A DNA stretch of 64,000 nt. Origin: Calothrix parasitica NIES-267 (lineage in GTDB: Bacteria; Cyanobacteriota; Cyanobacteriia; Cyanobacteriales; Nostocaceae). The DNA lies in the NCBI RefSeq assembly GCF_002368095.1, contig NZ_AP018227.1:6216123-6280122 (forward strand), read 5' to 3'. Positions 6,869-16,214 of this stretch are shown piece by piece (position 1 is the stretch's first letter; every line of letters begins with the position of its first letter). The position numbers were made by a program, and so were the translations under genes. The notes beneath the pieces were generated by a model, which saw nothing but the letters and a program-made list of their open reading frames with translations, was not told where the DNA came from and searched no databases.

Positions 6869-8273
6869 TTGAAGATAGTGCTTTATAAATAAGACGAAAT
6901 AGCGATGTGAGGGCAACAGCAGTTAAGCTCGCTGCTAACGATAAAATCATTATTTCTTGAATGGCAAGTCCACCCCGTAAAGAATTAAGGAAAAACATAA
7001 CTAACAAAGAAATGGCAGGGATGATTGCTAAATCCCACTTTTCAATCCATCGTCTGGTTTGAGCAAAAATTAATATTCCCAACACTACAGCACAAACAAT
7101 AAAAGTAACAGGAGGTGAGTTAAATAAGCTCAAAAAAGCTATAGAAATTAAAGCACCTTCAAACCCACTAAAAGCTGAACCAGCTAATAATTCCAATGTA
7201 GAAAACGCTGGTACTGCGGAACTACTAGCTGTTGATGGTTTTGGAAGCGGTGGAGGTACTGGTTGCGATATTGCTTGGGGCTGATGGTAACTAATAGAAG
7301 TATCTGGCATAGATTGCGCGGACTCGTCGAGTGCAATCAAAACCTCTTCGGCTGATGGAAAACGTTGATTCGGCGCGCTACGGAGCATTTTGTCTAGAAT
7401 CTCGGCAACATCAAAACTAATATTTACTTTGTCTCGCCATTTTATCTCGTTGCTGTAAGCATCAAATAGCTTACTTGTATCCTTTTGTCCGGTTAACAGC
7501 AAAACAATAGTTACAGCTAAAGCATATAAATCAGTGGAAGGAAATACTTGTCCTCCAGACATTTGTTCTGGTGGTGCAAATCCCAAAGAATATATTCCTG
7601 TTGAAGATTTACCAGCCCCAGTGGGGCTGTTTGTCACTTGCTTGACTGCGCCAAAATCTAGTAAGAAAAGCTTACCGTTAACATGGCGCATTATATTAGA
7701 AGGTTTAATATCTCGGTGAATGATATTTTTATCGTGGACGAATTGCAATACTGGCAGAATTGAACGCATTACGAATAATATTTCTGACTCGGAGAATTCC
7801 CCTCTACGAACTAATTCTTCTTCTAGGTTTTCTCCATCAATATATTCCTGTACCAAATAGAAAAATTGCTCTTGCTGCTTTGATTTCAAGCCAGCAGCCA
7901 AAACAGGGAAAAAAGCAAATAAGTCAGGTATTTGGTCGTGCTGCGAGCCAATCTCTTCTAAAACTATCGCTTCTCTTTCAAATAAATCTTGCGCTAGCCT
8001 TCTTTGAGTGGGATTTAAATCTGTTGCTGGCAGAAATTGCTTTACCACGCATTCACGCATACCCGGAGTATAGCGGTCGCGCGATAAAAATGCTGCTCCG
8101 AAACCTCCTCTTCCAAGCAGCTTTATAGGTAAATAACGTCCGGCTAAGATTAAAGGCATCCCACAAGCACTACAGTATTTTTGCTGTGCGGTTCTCAGGG
8201 TTGCATTATCGTCTAAATCTACAAAATGGTTCTGCGGACGGGGACACTGGGGACGAGTACAGTAAATTTCCAT
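6861..8273 (-). CDS. Ser/Thr protein kinase with 4-Cys prefix and membrane tail
   Basis: A 470-residue eukaryotic-type kinase. Residues 1-45 form a zinc-ribbon-like prefix with four cysteines (C5, C10 and the CSAC pair near 35). The kinase domain (about 48-315) has the glycine loop LGRGGFGAAF, VVKQF with the ATP-binding Lys, HRDIKPSN with the catalytic Asp, DFGAVK, and APPEQ. A Pro-rich linker is followed by four probable membrane helices (about 355-470). It is a complete and probably active membrane-bound signalling kinase of the 4-Cys prefix type common in filamentous cyanobacteria; its targets are unknown. It stands alone between rbcR and the phosphate genes. Pho-box-like repeats overlap its stop codon. 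Confidence 0.85.
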   Translation of the reverse strand: MEIYCTRPQCPRPQNHFVDLDDNATLRTAQQKYCSACGMPLILAGRYLPIKLLGRGGFGAAFLSRDRYTPGMRECVVKQFLPATDLNPTQRRLAQDLFEREAIVLEEIGSQHDQIPDLFAFFPVLAAGLKSKQQEQFFYLVQEYIDGENLEEELVRRGEFSESEILFVMRSILPVLQFVHDKNIIHRDIKPSNIMRHVNGKLFLLDFGAVKQVTNSPTGAGKSSTGIYSLGFAPPEQMSGGQVFPSTDLYALAVTIVLLLTGQKDTSKLFDAYSNEIKWRDKVNISFDVAEILDKMLRSAPNQRFPSAEEVLIALDESAQSMPDTSISYHQPQAISQPVPPPLPKPSTASSSAVPAFSTLELLAGSAFSGFEGALISIAFLSLFNSPPVTFIVCAVVLGILIFAQTRRWIEKWDLAIIPAISLLVMFFLNSLRGGLAIQEIMILSLAASLTAVALTSLFRLIYKALSSII

Positions 8274-8483
8274 TTTTGTTCACAAGTCATGAGCAATTTG
8301 CCTGAAATTGCGAACGGTAAAGTCCGGCTTTAAGTAGTCCGACAGAAATATTTACACATCCTACCTCTACTTAACAAGGGTCAATAGTCGAGCAGGCATA
8401 TACGTATACTTATTTTTGTCTTACTAATAAAATCGATACCATATTCGCATTTACTACTATGACAAAACACTTTTAACATCACT

Positions 8484-9503
8484 TTAACTTTCTTTAAAGT
8501 TGGATGCTTGTACTTCTAACCCATTTACTGATAAGGAAGAATGTGACGATTTCAACATATCTATATGCCATCCAGGTGCAGCAAACTGAGGCAATATTTC
8601 TCGGCTGAACGCTTCAGCGGCTTTGGATCTGTAGCGGTTGGGATTGAAAATTAACCACAGCGTCCGCTTAACGACCACGCTATCAATCGGAGTAAAGTGA
8701 AGCATCCCCATCTGTAGCTCTTTGGCAATAGCGCTAGTTGAAACAAAAGCAGCCCCTAAAGAAGATTGTACGGCATTTTTAATTGCTTCAATAGAATTTA
8801 GTTCCATTTCAATTCTTAAACGTCGCGTATCGATATCGTGACGTGTTAGTACTTGGTCTATTACCTTGCGGATAGTAGATTGCGAATCTAGAGCAATAAA
8901 TTGCAATTTATATAGGTCTTCTTTTTGGATGCTTTCGAGTTTCGTGAAGGGATGGGACGCGGGTAAAATTAATGCCAATTCATCTTCGGCATAAGGAATC
9001 TTTTCTAATGAATCCGTTAATTCTCCGGGAATCTCACCACCGATAATTGCCAAATCCACTTGTCCGTTAACTACGCTCCAGGCTGTGCGACGAGTGGAAT
9101 GAACGTGTAATTGCACCGCTACATCCGGATATTTCTGTCGGAACATGCCAATCATTCGGGGTAAAAGATAAGTTCCCGTAGTTTGAGAAGCACCAACAAT
9201 TAAAGTACCCCCTTGAAGATTTTGCAAATCCTCGATAGCGCGACAAGTTTCTTGGCATAAACCAAGGATTTTTTCTCCATAACTCAAAAGTAAGTGTCCA
9301 GCTTCAGTTAACTGTGCCCGACGACCTCCACGGTCAAACAAAGGTACATCCAACTGTCTTTCTAAGTTTTGCACTTGTAAACTTACCGCTGGCTGGGAGA
9401 CATAGAGGCTGTCAGCAGCACGCTTAAAACTCCCTTCTGCGGCAATTGCTTTGAGTATTCGTAACTGATCTAAAGTAAAAGGAAGGTCAGACATAAGGCT
9501 CAA
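8484..9503 (-). CDS. rbcR: RbcR, LysR-family regulator of CO2 fixation genes
   Basis: A 339-residue LysR regulator. The N-terminal winged helix (residues 7-66) contains [37 protein letters not shown], and the periplasmic-binding-like effector domain covers about 95-300 with [18 protein letters not shown] at its start. This is the RbcR/CbbR subgroup, also found as Ycf30 in red-algal plastids, which controls Rubisco genes. The gene order with the Z-ISO-like gene, thioredoxin, ndhF and ndhD matches what I recall of the Anabaena 7120 rbcR locus. The ATG at 9503 is followed within five residues by a second Met; either could be used. It is divergent from 9843 across a 339-bp spacer that holds a structured RNA candidate. 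Confidence 0.75.
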   Translation of the reverse strand: MSLMSDLPFTLDQLRILKAIAAEGSFKRAADSLYVSQPAVSLQVQNLERQLDVPLFDRGGRRAQLTEAGHLLLSYGEKILGLCQETCRAIEDLQNLQGGTLIVGASQTTGTYLLPRMIGMFRQKYPDVAVQLHVHSTRRTAWSVVNGQVDLAIIGGEIPGELTDSLEKIPYAEDELALILPASHPFTKLESIQKEDLYKLQFIALDSQSTIRKVIDQVLTRHDIDTRRLRIEMELNSIEAIKNAVQSSLGAAFVSTSAIAKELQMGMLHFTPIDSVVVKRTLWLIFNPNRYRSKAAEAFSREILPQFAAPGWHIDMLKSSHSSLSVNGLEVQASNFKES

Positions 9504-9617
9504 CCCACAAATTTTTGCATGAGTAATATTGGTAACATTCGGACTTTCTAATCGTTATTTTGGCAAGGCATGGATAATAACAATGTGTATTAAACGGCGA
9601 GCGGTATTACCGACGTT

Positions 9618-9733
9618 CTCTTAAAAATGGAGCCAGCTTTTTGACAAGCTGCATTGTTTTAACTGATGACCCAACCACTGGACGGGTCTTCGACACTTAT
9701 GTGGGAACCTTGCTCCATTTTTTTAAGAAGAAT
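9618..9733 (+). ncRNA. Candidate structured RNA between rbcR and the Z-ISO-like gene
   Basis: Outer arms CTTAAAAATGGAGC (9621-9634) and GCTCCATTTTTTTAAG (9713-9728) close a multibranch structure. Inside are CAGCTT/AAGCTG (9635-9640 with 9647-9652) and GACCC/GGGTC (9669-9673 with 9685-9689). The right outer arm reads like an intrinsic terminator on the plus strand (GCTCCA then seven T), and the left arm does the same on the minus strand, so the direction is uncertain. Its place between two divergent genes makes an ordinary gene terminator unlikely. It does not match 6S, SRP, tmRNA, RNase P or a riboswitch that I know. Confidence 0.45.
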
Positions 9734-9842
9734 TGCGATCCAAAAAAGACAGGTTTCTCAACATCTTGACCAAAATCCCTTTGAGAAAAAGGAATATGGT
9801 ATTGGTTGTACTAGATTTAATTGTCTTTAAATTGCTTTATCT

Positions 9843-10565
9843 ATGTATACTTTTGTGCCGAGTTGGTTCACCTCCACTCATTGTGTCATGCTGGGGCTGT
9901 TATTGACTTTTGCAATTGCTCACAGTGGAGGAGCAGCCCTGCGGGAAAAAGCGGAAAAGCTCATTGGAGCAAGGCTTTATCGAATTTTATTTGCACTGGT
10001 CAGCTTGGTATTAGCTGTAATATTAGTTGTCTACTTTTTTAACCATCGTTATGACGGCTTGCAACTGTGGCAGGTACAAAATGTGCCCGGAATACAGATT
10101 TTAGTCTGGGTATTATCGGCAATTTCTTTTGTATTTTTGTATCCTTCTACATTTAATCTACTGGAAGTTGCTGCTATCTCCAAGCCAGAAGTTCATATGT
10201 ATGAAACTGGAATTATTCGTATTACCCGTCATCCACAAATGGTAGGACAAATAATTTGGTGTGTTGCTCATACTTTGTGGATAGGTACTACTTTTACATT
10301 AATTACCTCTATCGGCTTAATAGCGCACCATTTATTTGCTGTATGGCATGGCGATCGCCGCTTACATTCCCGTTATGGTGAAGCTTTTGAAAAAGTCAAA
10401 CAACGCACTAGCATTATTCCTTTTGCCGCAATTTTAGATGGTCGTCAATCTATCAAAGGTAAGGAATTTTTACGTCCTGCTTATTTTGGAGTTGCTGGCT
10501 TTGTGCTTTTGTTTTGGTGGTCTCACCCCTTTTTAATGAATCTAACTAGTAAGGTAGAATGGTAG
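9843..10565 (+). CDS. Z-ISO-like / NnrU-family membrane protein
   Basis: A 240-residue membrane protein with about six helices. The segment ITRHPQMVGQIIWCVAHTLW, then LIAHHLFAVWHGDRRL and YGEAFEKVKQRTSIIPFAAI, closely matches plant 15-cis-zeta-carotene isomerase (Z-ISO), a haem-dependent enzyme of the carotene pathway that belongs to the NnrU family. The histidines in RHP and AHH are candidates for haem ligands or for the active site. It is likely a zeta-carotene isomerase or a close relative in the photosynthetic membrane; cyanobacteria can also isomerise by light or CrtH, so the exact role is inferred. The ATG at 9843 begins just before the first helix. The overlapping +2 ORF from 9821 is a shadow. 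Confidence 0.7.
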   Translation: MYTFVPSWFTSTHCVMLGLLLTFAIAHSGGAALREKAEKLIGARLYRILFALVSLVLAVILVVYFFNHRYDGLQLWQVQNVPGIQILVWVLSAISFVFLYPSTFNLLEVAAISKPEVHMYETGIIRITRHPQMVGQIIWCVAHTLWIGTTFTLITSIGLIAHHLFAVWHGDRRLHSRYGEAFEKVKQRTSIIPFAAILDGRQSIKGKEFLRPAYFGVAGFVLLFWWSHPFLMNLTSKVEW

Positions 10566-10878
10566 ACTAGCTGGGACTTAAACACTTGCAGCAACAAGGG
10601 TTGGAGCGCGAAGATATTGAATCAAGACTCATAAATTCCTCGCAATTCAATGTAGGATAAACTCAAACAGCCATGAAAGAGGAGTTGAGATTTCTCTGGA
10701 TAATAGGTTTTAAAACCTGCTTAAATTAAAGTGCTTTGTTGTATTTGGCATACTCTGCTATTGAGCTTTATCCTCCGCGCTTCCGGTTCGGATTATGTGT
10801 TTAAAATTTCTGTAAAAATGGGTTTTAAAATAAGCGCTCCTCATGGAGTATTGCGAATTTAGAAGTAATGGTGACCTG

Positions 10879-10917
10879 CCCCTTAAATGTCAGATTCTAT
10901 TTTAGGGGGTGTTTTTT
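10879..10917 (+). terminator. Intrinsic terminator
   Basis: CCCCTTAAA (10879-10887) and TTTAGGGG (10901-10908) form a stem with one bulge, followed by GTG and seven T. It ends a transcript that begins at or after the Z-ISO-like gene, 315 bp upstream. The intervening stretch 10566-10878 has no convincing ORF; it contains local inverted repeats (GGTTTTAAAACC, CTCC-TCAT-GGAG), so an unrecognised RNA cannot be excluded. Confidence 0.55.
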
Positions 10918-10992
10918 TGGGAAAGTAGAGATTTAATAGTACATAGCTGGTCGTAAAGGCAGACCCGTTTGGTTTTGAGGAGGTTATATTAT

Positions 10993-11178
10993 ATGACGGC
11001 AGCTTTAATCAAAAGTCGAAAATTTAAGCAGGGGGTTGTTTGTCATGGCTACATAACAGAAGTGCTGTGTAAAAAAGTAGATAATAATCATAATTTGAAG
11101 GAACGGGAGTATAAAAAAACAGGTATGATTCCTATGTATAATTACATATGCGATTGCAGAGGGGTGATAATCAAGTGA
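10993..11178 (+). CDS. Possible 61-residue small protein
   Basis: An ORF of 61 codons that starts at ATG 10993, nine bases after a perfect Shine-Dalgarno GAGGAGGT (10977-10984). That RBS is unusually strong for a cyanobacterium and is the main reason to list it. The product is basic (many Lys), has four Cys, and shows no signal peptide or known domain. Codons before 10993 in the same frame lack a plausible start. It lies between a terminator and the thioredoxin gene. It could also be a chance ORF behind a purine-rich stretch; I do not recognise it. Confidence 0.3.
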   Translation: MTAALIKSRKFKQGVVCHGYITEVLCKKVDNNHNLKEREYKKTGMIPMYNYICDCRGVIIK

Positions 11179-11297
11179 GTAATGTTAGGTTAAACAAACT
11201 CGCTACATTGTTGTTAAGATAAATCTCCTATTAGTTGGAGACTGTGCGTATTAAATTCTTACGTTTAAAATGAAAACCATTAAGTTCAAGAGGCATC

Positions 11298-11696
11298 ATG
11301 GTGTTGTCGGTTAATGAACGGACATTTACAAAAGAAGTTTTAGAATCTGAAGTTCCAGTTTTAGTTAATTTTGAAGCACCTTGGTGCGGCTTATGTCGCA
11401 TCATAAAACCTTTATTATTGCAATTTAAATCTCAGTGTGGCGAAGAAATTAAATTAGTTGGAGTCAATGCGGATAATAATTTTAAGCTGTCTACCGCTTA
11501 TAGGCTAACAACTCTTCCGACTTTGTTATTGATTGAAAACGGTATAGTGCTTCATCGTTTGGAAGGTTTTAGCGGTAGAGAAGATTTATTTGCTGCTTTG
11601 GCTGAAATGAAGTACTGCTACACTAATTTACCCAAAACTTATGGGGGTAGGGTTAGCTTGAGCGCTGAATCACAACTTACTCGCACGGGAGTGTAA
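11298..11696 (+). CDS. Thioredoxin-family protein with WCGLC active site
   Basis: A 132-residue thioredoxin. The active site reads APWCGLC (about residues 28-34), a variant of WCGPC in which Leu replaces Pro. The cis-Pro loop is TLPTLLL, and the fold ends near residue 107, followed by a 25-residue tail. It is a cytoplasmic dithiol-disulfide oxidoreductase. In Anabaena the same position upstream of ndhF holds a thioredoxin, so the context is conserved. The CGLC change should shift the redox potential, so it may serve special targets. ATG 11298 is the first start and the fold begins at once. An 18-base hairpin (TCTCC/GGAGA near 11225-11241) precedes it. Confidence 0.8.
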   Translation: MVLSVNERTFTKEVLESEVPVLVNFEAPWCGLCRIIKPLLLQFKSQCGEEIKLVGVNADNNFKLSTAYRLTTLPTLLLIENGIVLHRLEGFSGREDLFAALAEMKYCYTNLPKTYGGRVSLSAESQLTRTGV

Positions 11697-11980
11697 TTTG
11701 CATTAATTAGCCAGTTGCAATGCCCAAAATTTAGCATCCAAATCAAGATAACGAAGATTTTTGACCATTTTGGATGGAAAATGTTTTCATTTATTGATTT
11801 CATTGTTTAAGAAAAGTCAAAAACTTTCTTATAAACTGCGTTACAAATGGCTATACATATTTGGGGTAATCTACAGAGTCAGATTAGCCTCAACATCTTA
11901 CACAGTGAATATTGCAGCTAATTGACAGAAGCTTGCGTTACTGGTGAGAATTAGTTACAAAAATCAATATATTTTTAATG

Positions 11981-12012
11981 ACCTCACCCAAATACTATCG
12001 GGTGAGGTATTT
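11981..12012 (+). terminator. Intrinsic terminator after the thioredoxin gene
   Basis: ACCTCACCC (11981-11989) pairs perfectly with GGGTGAGGT (12000-12008), followed by ATTTTAT. It separates the thioredoxin transcript from ndhF. The remainder of 11697-12182 shows no ORF and presumably holds the ndhF promoter, which I could not pinpoint. Confidence 0.65.
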
Positions 12013-12182
12013 TATCTGAAATTGTCTGTGTCACAATTGTTAACAGTTCCGACCGGGACAATTGCGGCGCAAGTGGATAATTTACGTTCATATGGAGAAA
12101 AGTCTCTGTCGTAACGAAACATTTTCTGATTCGTAGCAATGTTCTAATTTAGAGTGAAGAATACTAAAAGTAGGCATCAGTG

Positions 12183-14264
12183 ATGGAAGTAATCTATCAA
12201 TATGCTTGGCTGATTCCAGTTTTACCGCTTTTAGGAGCGATGCTGGTAGGCTTAGGCTTAATCTCGTTTAATCAGGTGACTAACCGCCTACGACAGCTAA
12301 ACGCCGTATTAATAATTTCTTTAATGGCAGCAGCAATGGGGCTGTCGTTTAGTTTGTTGTGGAGCCAAATTCAAGGACACCCGACTTATACGCGTACCTT
12401 GGAATGGGCAGCAGCAGGTAGCTTTCATTTAACTATGGGCTATACTGTTGACCACCTCACAGCAGTTATGTTGGCAATTGTAACCAGTGTAGCCGTCTTG
12501 GTGATGATATACACCGATGGTTACATGTCTCACGACCCAGGTTACGTGAGGTTTTACGCTTATTTAAGTTTGTTTGGCTCCTCGATGCTGGGTTTGGTAG
12601 TTAGTCCAAACCTAGTACAAATTTATATTTTCTGGGAACTGGTCGGGATGTGTTCCTACTTGCTGGTTGGCTTCTGGTATGACCGCAAGTCAGCAGCAGA
12701 TGCAGCTCAAAAGGCTTTTGTGACCAACAGAGTTGGTGACTTTGGTTTATTGTTGGGTATTTTAGGACTTTTCTGGGCGACCGGAAGCTTTGAATTCGAG
12801 ATAATGGGCGACCGTTTAGCAGAACTCGTGCAAACTGGTTCTCTGAGCAACGTCTTAGCAATTCTGTTTGCAATTCTGGTTTTCTTAGGACCGGTAGCGA
12901 AGTCGGCTCAGTTTCCCCTGCACGTTTGGCTTCCCGATGCAATGGAAGGTCCTACGCCCATTTCTGCCTTGATTCACGCGGCGACAATGGTAGCAGCGGG
13001 CGTTTTCTTAATTGCTCGGATGTATCCAGTATTTGAACATGTCCCAGCAGCAATGAATGTAATTGCTTATGTTGGGGCATTTACTGCGTTTATGGGGGCC
13101 ACAATTGCCGTAACCCAAAACGACATCAAGAAAGGTTTGGCTTACTCAACCATTTCCCAGCTTGGCTATATGGTTTTGGCGATGGGAGTAGGTGCTTATA
13201 CCGCTGGCTTCTTCCATTTAATGACCCATGCCTTCTTTAAGGCAATGCTGTTCCTTGGTTCCGGTTCGGTAATTCACGGAATGGAAGGAGTAGTAGGTCA
13301 CGACCCAGTTGTAGCGCAGGATATGCGAGCAATGGGCGGGCTGCGTAAATATATGCCAGTTACCGCAATTACCTTTTTGATTGGTTGCTTGGCAATTTCG
13401 GGTATTCCACCTTTTGCTGGTTTCTGGTCAAAAGATGAAATTCTTGGTTCTGCTTTTGCGGTTAACCCATTTTTATGGTTTGTGGGTTGGTTAACTGCCG
13501 GAATTACCGCTTTCTATATGTTTAGAATGTATTTTATGACATTTGAAGGTCAATTCCGGGGTAAAGATGAAAGTATTTTGCAGCAGTTACAGTCAGCAGC
13601 TACAACTGTTGTGGAACCAGAACTTACTCCTAATTTCGGCCCAGGGGCTATGAAGCAGGGAGAGTTGGCTGAAGATCACGACGACCATTCAGGCGGTCAC
13701 GGACACAGCGATACACCCCATGAGTCTCCGTGGACGATGACTTTACCTTTAGCGGTTTTGGCAATTCCCTCAATGCTAATTGGTTTGGTAGGAACTCCTT
13801 ATAAAAACTATTTTGAAGAGTTTATCTATCCACCCAGCGAAACATTAGCTGAAGTGATGGAAAAAACAGCAGAATTTGATGCCACCGAGTTTTATACAAT
13901 GGCAGGAATTTCTGTTGCTATAGCCGTTACGGGAATTGTTTTGGCTGTATTGATGTATCGAGCCAAAAAAATCGACCCAGCAGCCATTGCAGCCAAATTT
14001 CCATCTCTTTACAAGCTATCTCTTAACAAGTGGTACTTCGACGATATCTATCACCGGGTATTTGTTCTTGGCTTGCGTCGTTTAGCCAGACAAGTATTGG
14101 AAGTTGACTTCCGAGTTGTTGATGGTGCTGTTAATCTCACCGGAATTTTCACTCTTTTCAGCGGTGAAAGTCTCAAGTACATAGAAACCGGACGCGCTCA
14201 ACTCTATGCTCTGATTATCTTCGGGGCTGTTTTGGGCTTAGTAATTGTCTTTGGTGTTACTTGA
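12183..14264 (+). CDS. ndhF: NAD(P)H-quinone oxidoreductase subunit 5, NdhF1
   Basis: A 693-residue proton-pumping subunit of the photosynthetic NDH-1 complex in the thylakoid membrane. The antiporter-like core (about residues 65-420) contains YIFWELVGMCSYLLVGFW, the HVWLPDAMEGPTPISALIHAATMVAAGV signature and IAVTQNDIKKGLAYSTISQLGYM, with the conserved Glu and Lys of the proton channel. A His/Asp-rich loop (DHDDHSGGHGHSD) lies near 500. The C-terminal region has the long lateral helix and final membrane helix typical of subunit 5. It is the F1 type (respiration and cyclic electron flow) rather than the CO2-uptake F3/F4 type, judged by similarity to chloroplast NdhF. GTG 12180 directly precedes ATG 12183; I take the ATG. 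Confidence 0.92.
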   Translation: MEVIYQYAWLIPVLPLLGAMLVGLGLISFNQVTNRLRQLNAVLIISLMAAAMGLSFSLLWSQIQGHPTYTRTLEWAAAGSFHLTMGYTVDHLTAVMLAIVTSVAVLVMIYTDGYMSHDPGYVRFYAYLSLFGSSMLGLVVSPNLVQIYIFWELVGMCSYLLVGFWYDRKSAADAAQKAFVTNRVGDFGLLLGILGLFWATGSFEFEIMGDRLAELVQTGSLSNVLAILFAILVFLGPVAKSAQFPLHVWLPDAMEGPTPISALIHAATMVAAGVFLIARMYPVFEHVPAAMNVIAYVGAFTAFMGATIAVTQNDIKKGLAYSTISQLGYMVLAMGVGAYTAGFFHLMTHAFFKAMLFLGSGSVIHGMEGVVGHDPVVAQDMRAMGGLRKYMPVTAITFLIGCLAISGIPPFAGFWSKDEILGSAFAVNPFLWFVGWLTAGITAFYMFRMYFMTFEGQFRGKDESILQQLQSAATTVVEPELTPNFGPGAMKQGELAEDHDDHSGGHGHSDTPHESPWTMTLPLAVLAIPSMLIGLVGTPYKNYFEEFIYPPSETLAEVMEKTAEFDATEFYTMAGISVAIAVTGIVLAVLMYRAKKIDPAAIAAKFPSLYKLSLNKWYFDDIYHRVFVLGLRRLARQVLEVDFRVVDGAVNLTGIFTLFSGESLKYIETGRAQLYALIIFGAVLGLVIVFGVT

Positions 14265-14352
14265 ACAAGAAATGTAATGTGTTACGTTTCTACAGGTGAA
14301 GCAGTGATTCCACATTTGAGATATCCGTAGACTGAAGAATTAGATGAATGGG

Positions 14353-14393
14353 GATGAAGGCAGATAAATTAGTTTCTCTGCCTTCATCTTTTT
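14353..14393 (+). terminator. Intrinsic terminator between ndhF and ndhD
   Basis: Perfect 12-bp arms GATGAAGGCAGA (14353-14364) and TCTGCCTTCATC (14377-14388), followed by TTTTTG. It suggests that ndhF and ndhD are at least partly separate transcripts, 237 bp apart. Confidence 0.75.
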
Positions 14394-14501
14394 GACTTTT
14401 TGTTAAATCAAGCGGAACATTCGGGCCAAATCAAAAAAAAACTGCTACTTAATAGCTAGTAGTTGATAGCCAAAATTTATTATTCCTTCCTAACGAAAAA
14501 G

Positions 14502-16073
14502 ATGAATATAGCTAATTTTCCTTGGCTAACAACCATTATTTTGTTGCCAATAGCAGCATCGCTGCTGGTTCCTATCATTCCGGATAAAGACGGTAAAACA
14601 GTACGCTGGTTTGCTCTGATAGTGGGCTTGATAGACTTTACGCTGATTGTTACCGCTTTTTATACCCAGTACGACTTCTCAAATCCGGATTTGCAATTGG
14701 TGGAGAGTTATGAATGGGTTCCCCAGTTGGGTTTAAATTGGTCGGTAGGGGCAGATGGCTTATCAATGCCTTTAATTCTTTTGACCGGATTCATTACCAC
14801 CCTAGCGGTTTTAGCTGCTTGGCCGGTAACTTTTAAACCCAAGTTATTTTATTTTTTGATACTAGCAATGTACGGCGCACAAATCGCCGTATTTGCAGTT
14901 CAAGATATGCTGTTATTTTTCCTTGTGTGGGAACTCGAATTGATTCCGGTTTACCTCCTATTGTCAATTTGGGGAGGTAAAAAGCGACATTATGCAGCCA
15001 CTAAGTTTATTCTATATACCGCTGGTGGTTCGTTATTTATCTTGCTTGCATCCCTTGCAATGGCATTTTACGGCGATACCGTTACCTTTGATATGGCAAC
15101 CTTAGCCGCCAAAGATTTTCCTCTCAAATTGGAACTTGGGCTGTATGCAGGATTCTTGATAGCATATGCTGTCAAATTACCCATCATTCCTTTACATACC
15201 TGGCTACCAGATGCTCATGGTGAAGCTACAGCCCCCGTGCATATGTTGCTGGCAGGGATTTTGTTAAAAATGGGCGGTTATGCATTGATTCGGATGAATG
15301 CTCAAATGCTTCCCAATGCACACGCTTATTTTGCCCCAGCCTTAGTAATCTTGGGGGTTGTAAATATTATTTACGCAGCCCTGACATCCTTTGCTCAACG
15401 TAACCTAAAGCGAAAAATCGCCTACTCTTCGATTTCCCATATGGGATTTGTGTTGATTGGTATTGCTTCCTTCACCGATTTAGGTTTGAGTGGAGCAGTA
15501 TTACAAATGGTTTCCCACGGATTAATTGGAGCAAGTTTGTTCTTCTTAGTTGGTGCGACTTACGATAGAACCCACACCTTGATGCTCGATGAAATGGGCG
15601 GTGTTGGTCAGAAAATGAGTAAAATCTTTGCCATGTTTACCACTTGTTCGATGGCTTCCCTAGCATTGCCAGGAATGAGTGGTTTTGTCGCAGAGTTAAT
15701 GATATTCGTAGGTTTTGCGACCAGCGATGCTTATAACAACACCTTCAAAATATTTGTGGTGTTCTTGATGGCAGTTGGTGTGATTTTGACACCGATTTAT
15801 TTGCTATCAATGTTGCGGGAGATTTTCTACGGTGAAGAAAACAAAGAGTTAACTTCTACTCAAAACCTCATTGATGCTGAACCCCGCGAAATATTCATTG
15901 TTGCTTGTTTATTGATTCCGATTATTGGGATTGGTTTGTATCCCAAGATTTTGACTCAGATTTACGACTCGACAACAGTTCAATTAACAGAAAGATTGCG
16001 CGATTCTGTACCGAGTTTAGCTCAGCAGGAAGTTCCTGCGGTTTCAATGACTGCGCCAGAAATTGGTAGTTAG
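14502..16073 (+). CDS. ndhD: NAD(P)H-quinone oxidoreductase chain 4, NdhD1
   Basis: A 523-residue antiporter-like membrane subunit of NDH-1 that works beside NdhF in proton pumping. Markers are [20 protein letters not shown] (the conserved Glu), [33 protein letters not shown] and [17 protein letters not shown]. About 14 membrane helices are expected. The [16 protein letters not shown] start matches chloroplast NdhD and the D1 type, so I use ATG 14502; the longer frame to TTG 14463 adds 13 residues without family support. It pairs functionally with NdhF1 just upstream. Confidence 0.92.
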   Translation: MNIANFPWLTTIILLPIAASLLVPIIPDKDGKTVRWFALIVGLIDFTLIVTAFYTQYDFSNPDLQLVESYEWVPQLGLNWSVGADGLSMPLILLTGFITTLAVLAAWPVTFKPKLFYFLILAMYGAQIAVFAVQDMLLFFLVWELELIPVYLLLSIWGGKKRHYAATKFILYTAGGSLFILLASLAMAFYGDTVTFDMATLAAKDFPLKLELGLYAGFLIAYAVKLPIIPLHTWLPDAHGEATAPVHMLLAGILLKMGGYALIRMNAQMLPNAHAYFAPALVILGVVNIIYAALTSFAQRNLKRKIAYSSISHMGFVLIGIASFTDLGLSGAVLQMVSHGLIGASLFFLVGATYDRTHTLMLDEMGGVGQKMSKIFAMFTTCSMASLALPGMSGFVAELMIFVGFATSDAYNNTFKIFVVFLMAVGVILTPIYLLSMLREIFYGEENKELTSTQNLIDAEPREIFIVACLLIPIIGIGLYPKILTQIYDSTTVQLTERLRDSVPSLAQQEVPAVSMTAPEIGS

Positions 16074-16162
16074 TTGTTAGTTTTAAGTAATTTTTGTTTG
16101 ATGAAAGGGATGGGTTTTGAAACCTGTCCTTTTTTTGTGGGTTTGTGGAAATAATAGCAATA

Positions 16163-16192
16163 ACGCCCGCAGGTTAGAAACCTGTGGCTACA
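16163..16192. repeat. Short palindromic repeat with AGGTTAGAAACCT core
   Basis: The stretch from CGCCCGCAGG to TGTGGCTACA around an AGGTT/AACCT hairpin is a kind of dispersed palindrome often seen between cyanobacterial genes. It lies in frame with the open region just upstream of the 16215 gene, as if it replaced an earlier 5' part of that gene. Confidence 0.45.
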
Positions 16193-16214
16193 AATACAAA
16201 AAGCTCTTTCAGGA

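Noticed and set aside
9618-9733. 6S, SRP RNA, or a cobalamin riboswitch
   Set aside because: The hallmark sequences of SRP RNA and the B12 box are absent, and the structure is too short and branched for 6S.
12601-12942. 113-codon minus-strand ORF
   Set aside because: It lies wholly within ndhF, a strongly conserved gene in the other strand.
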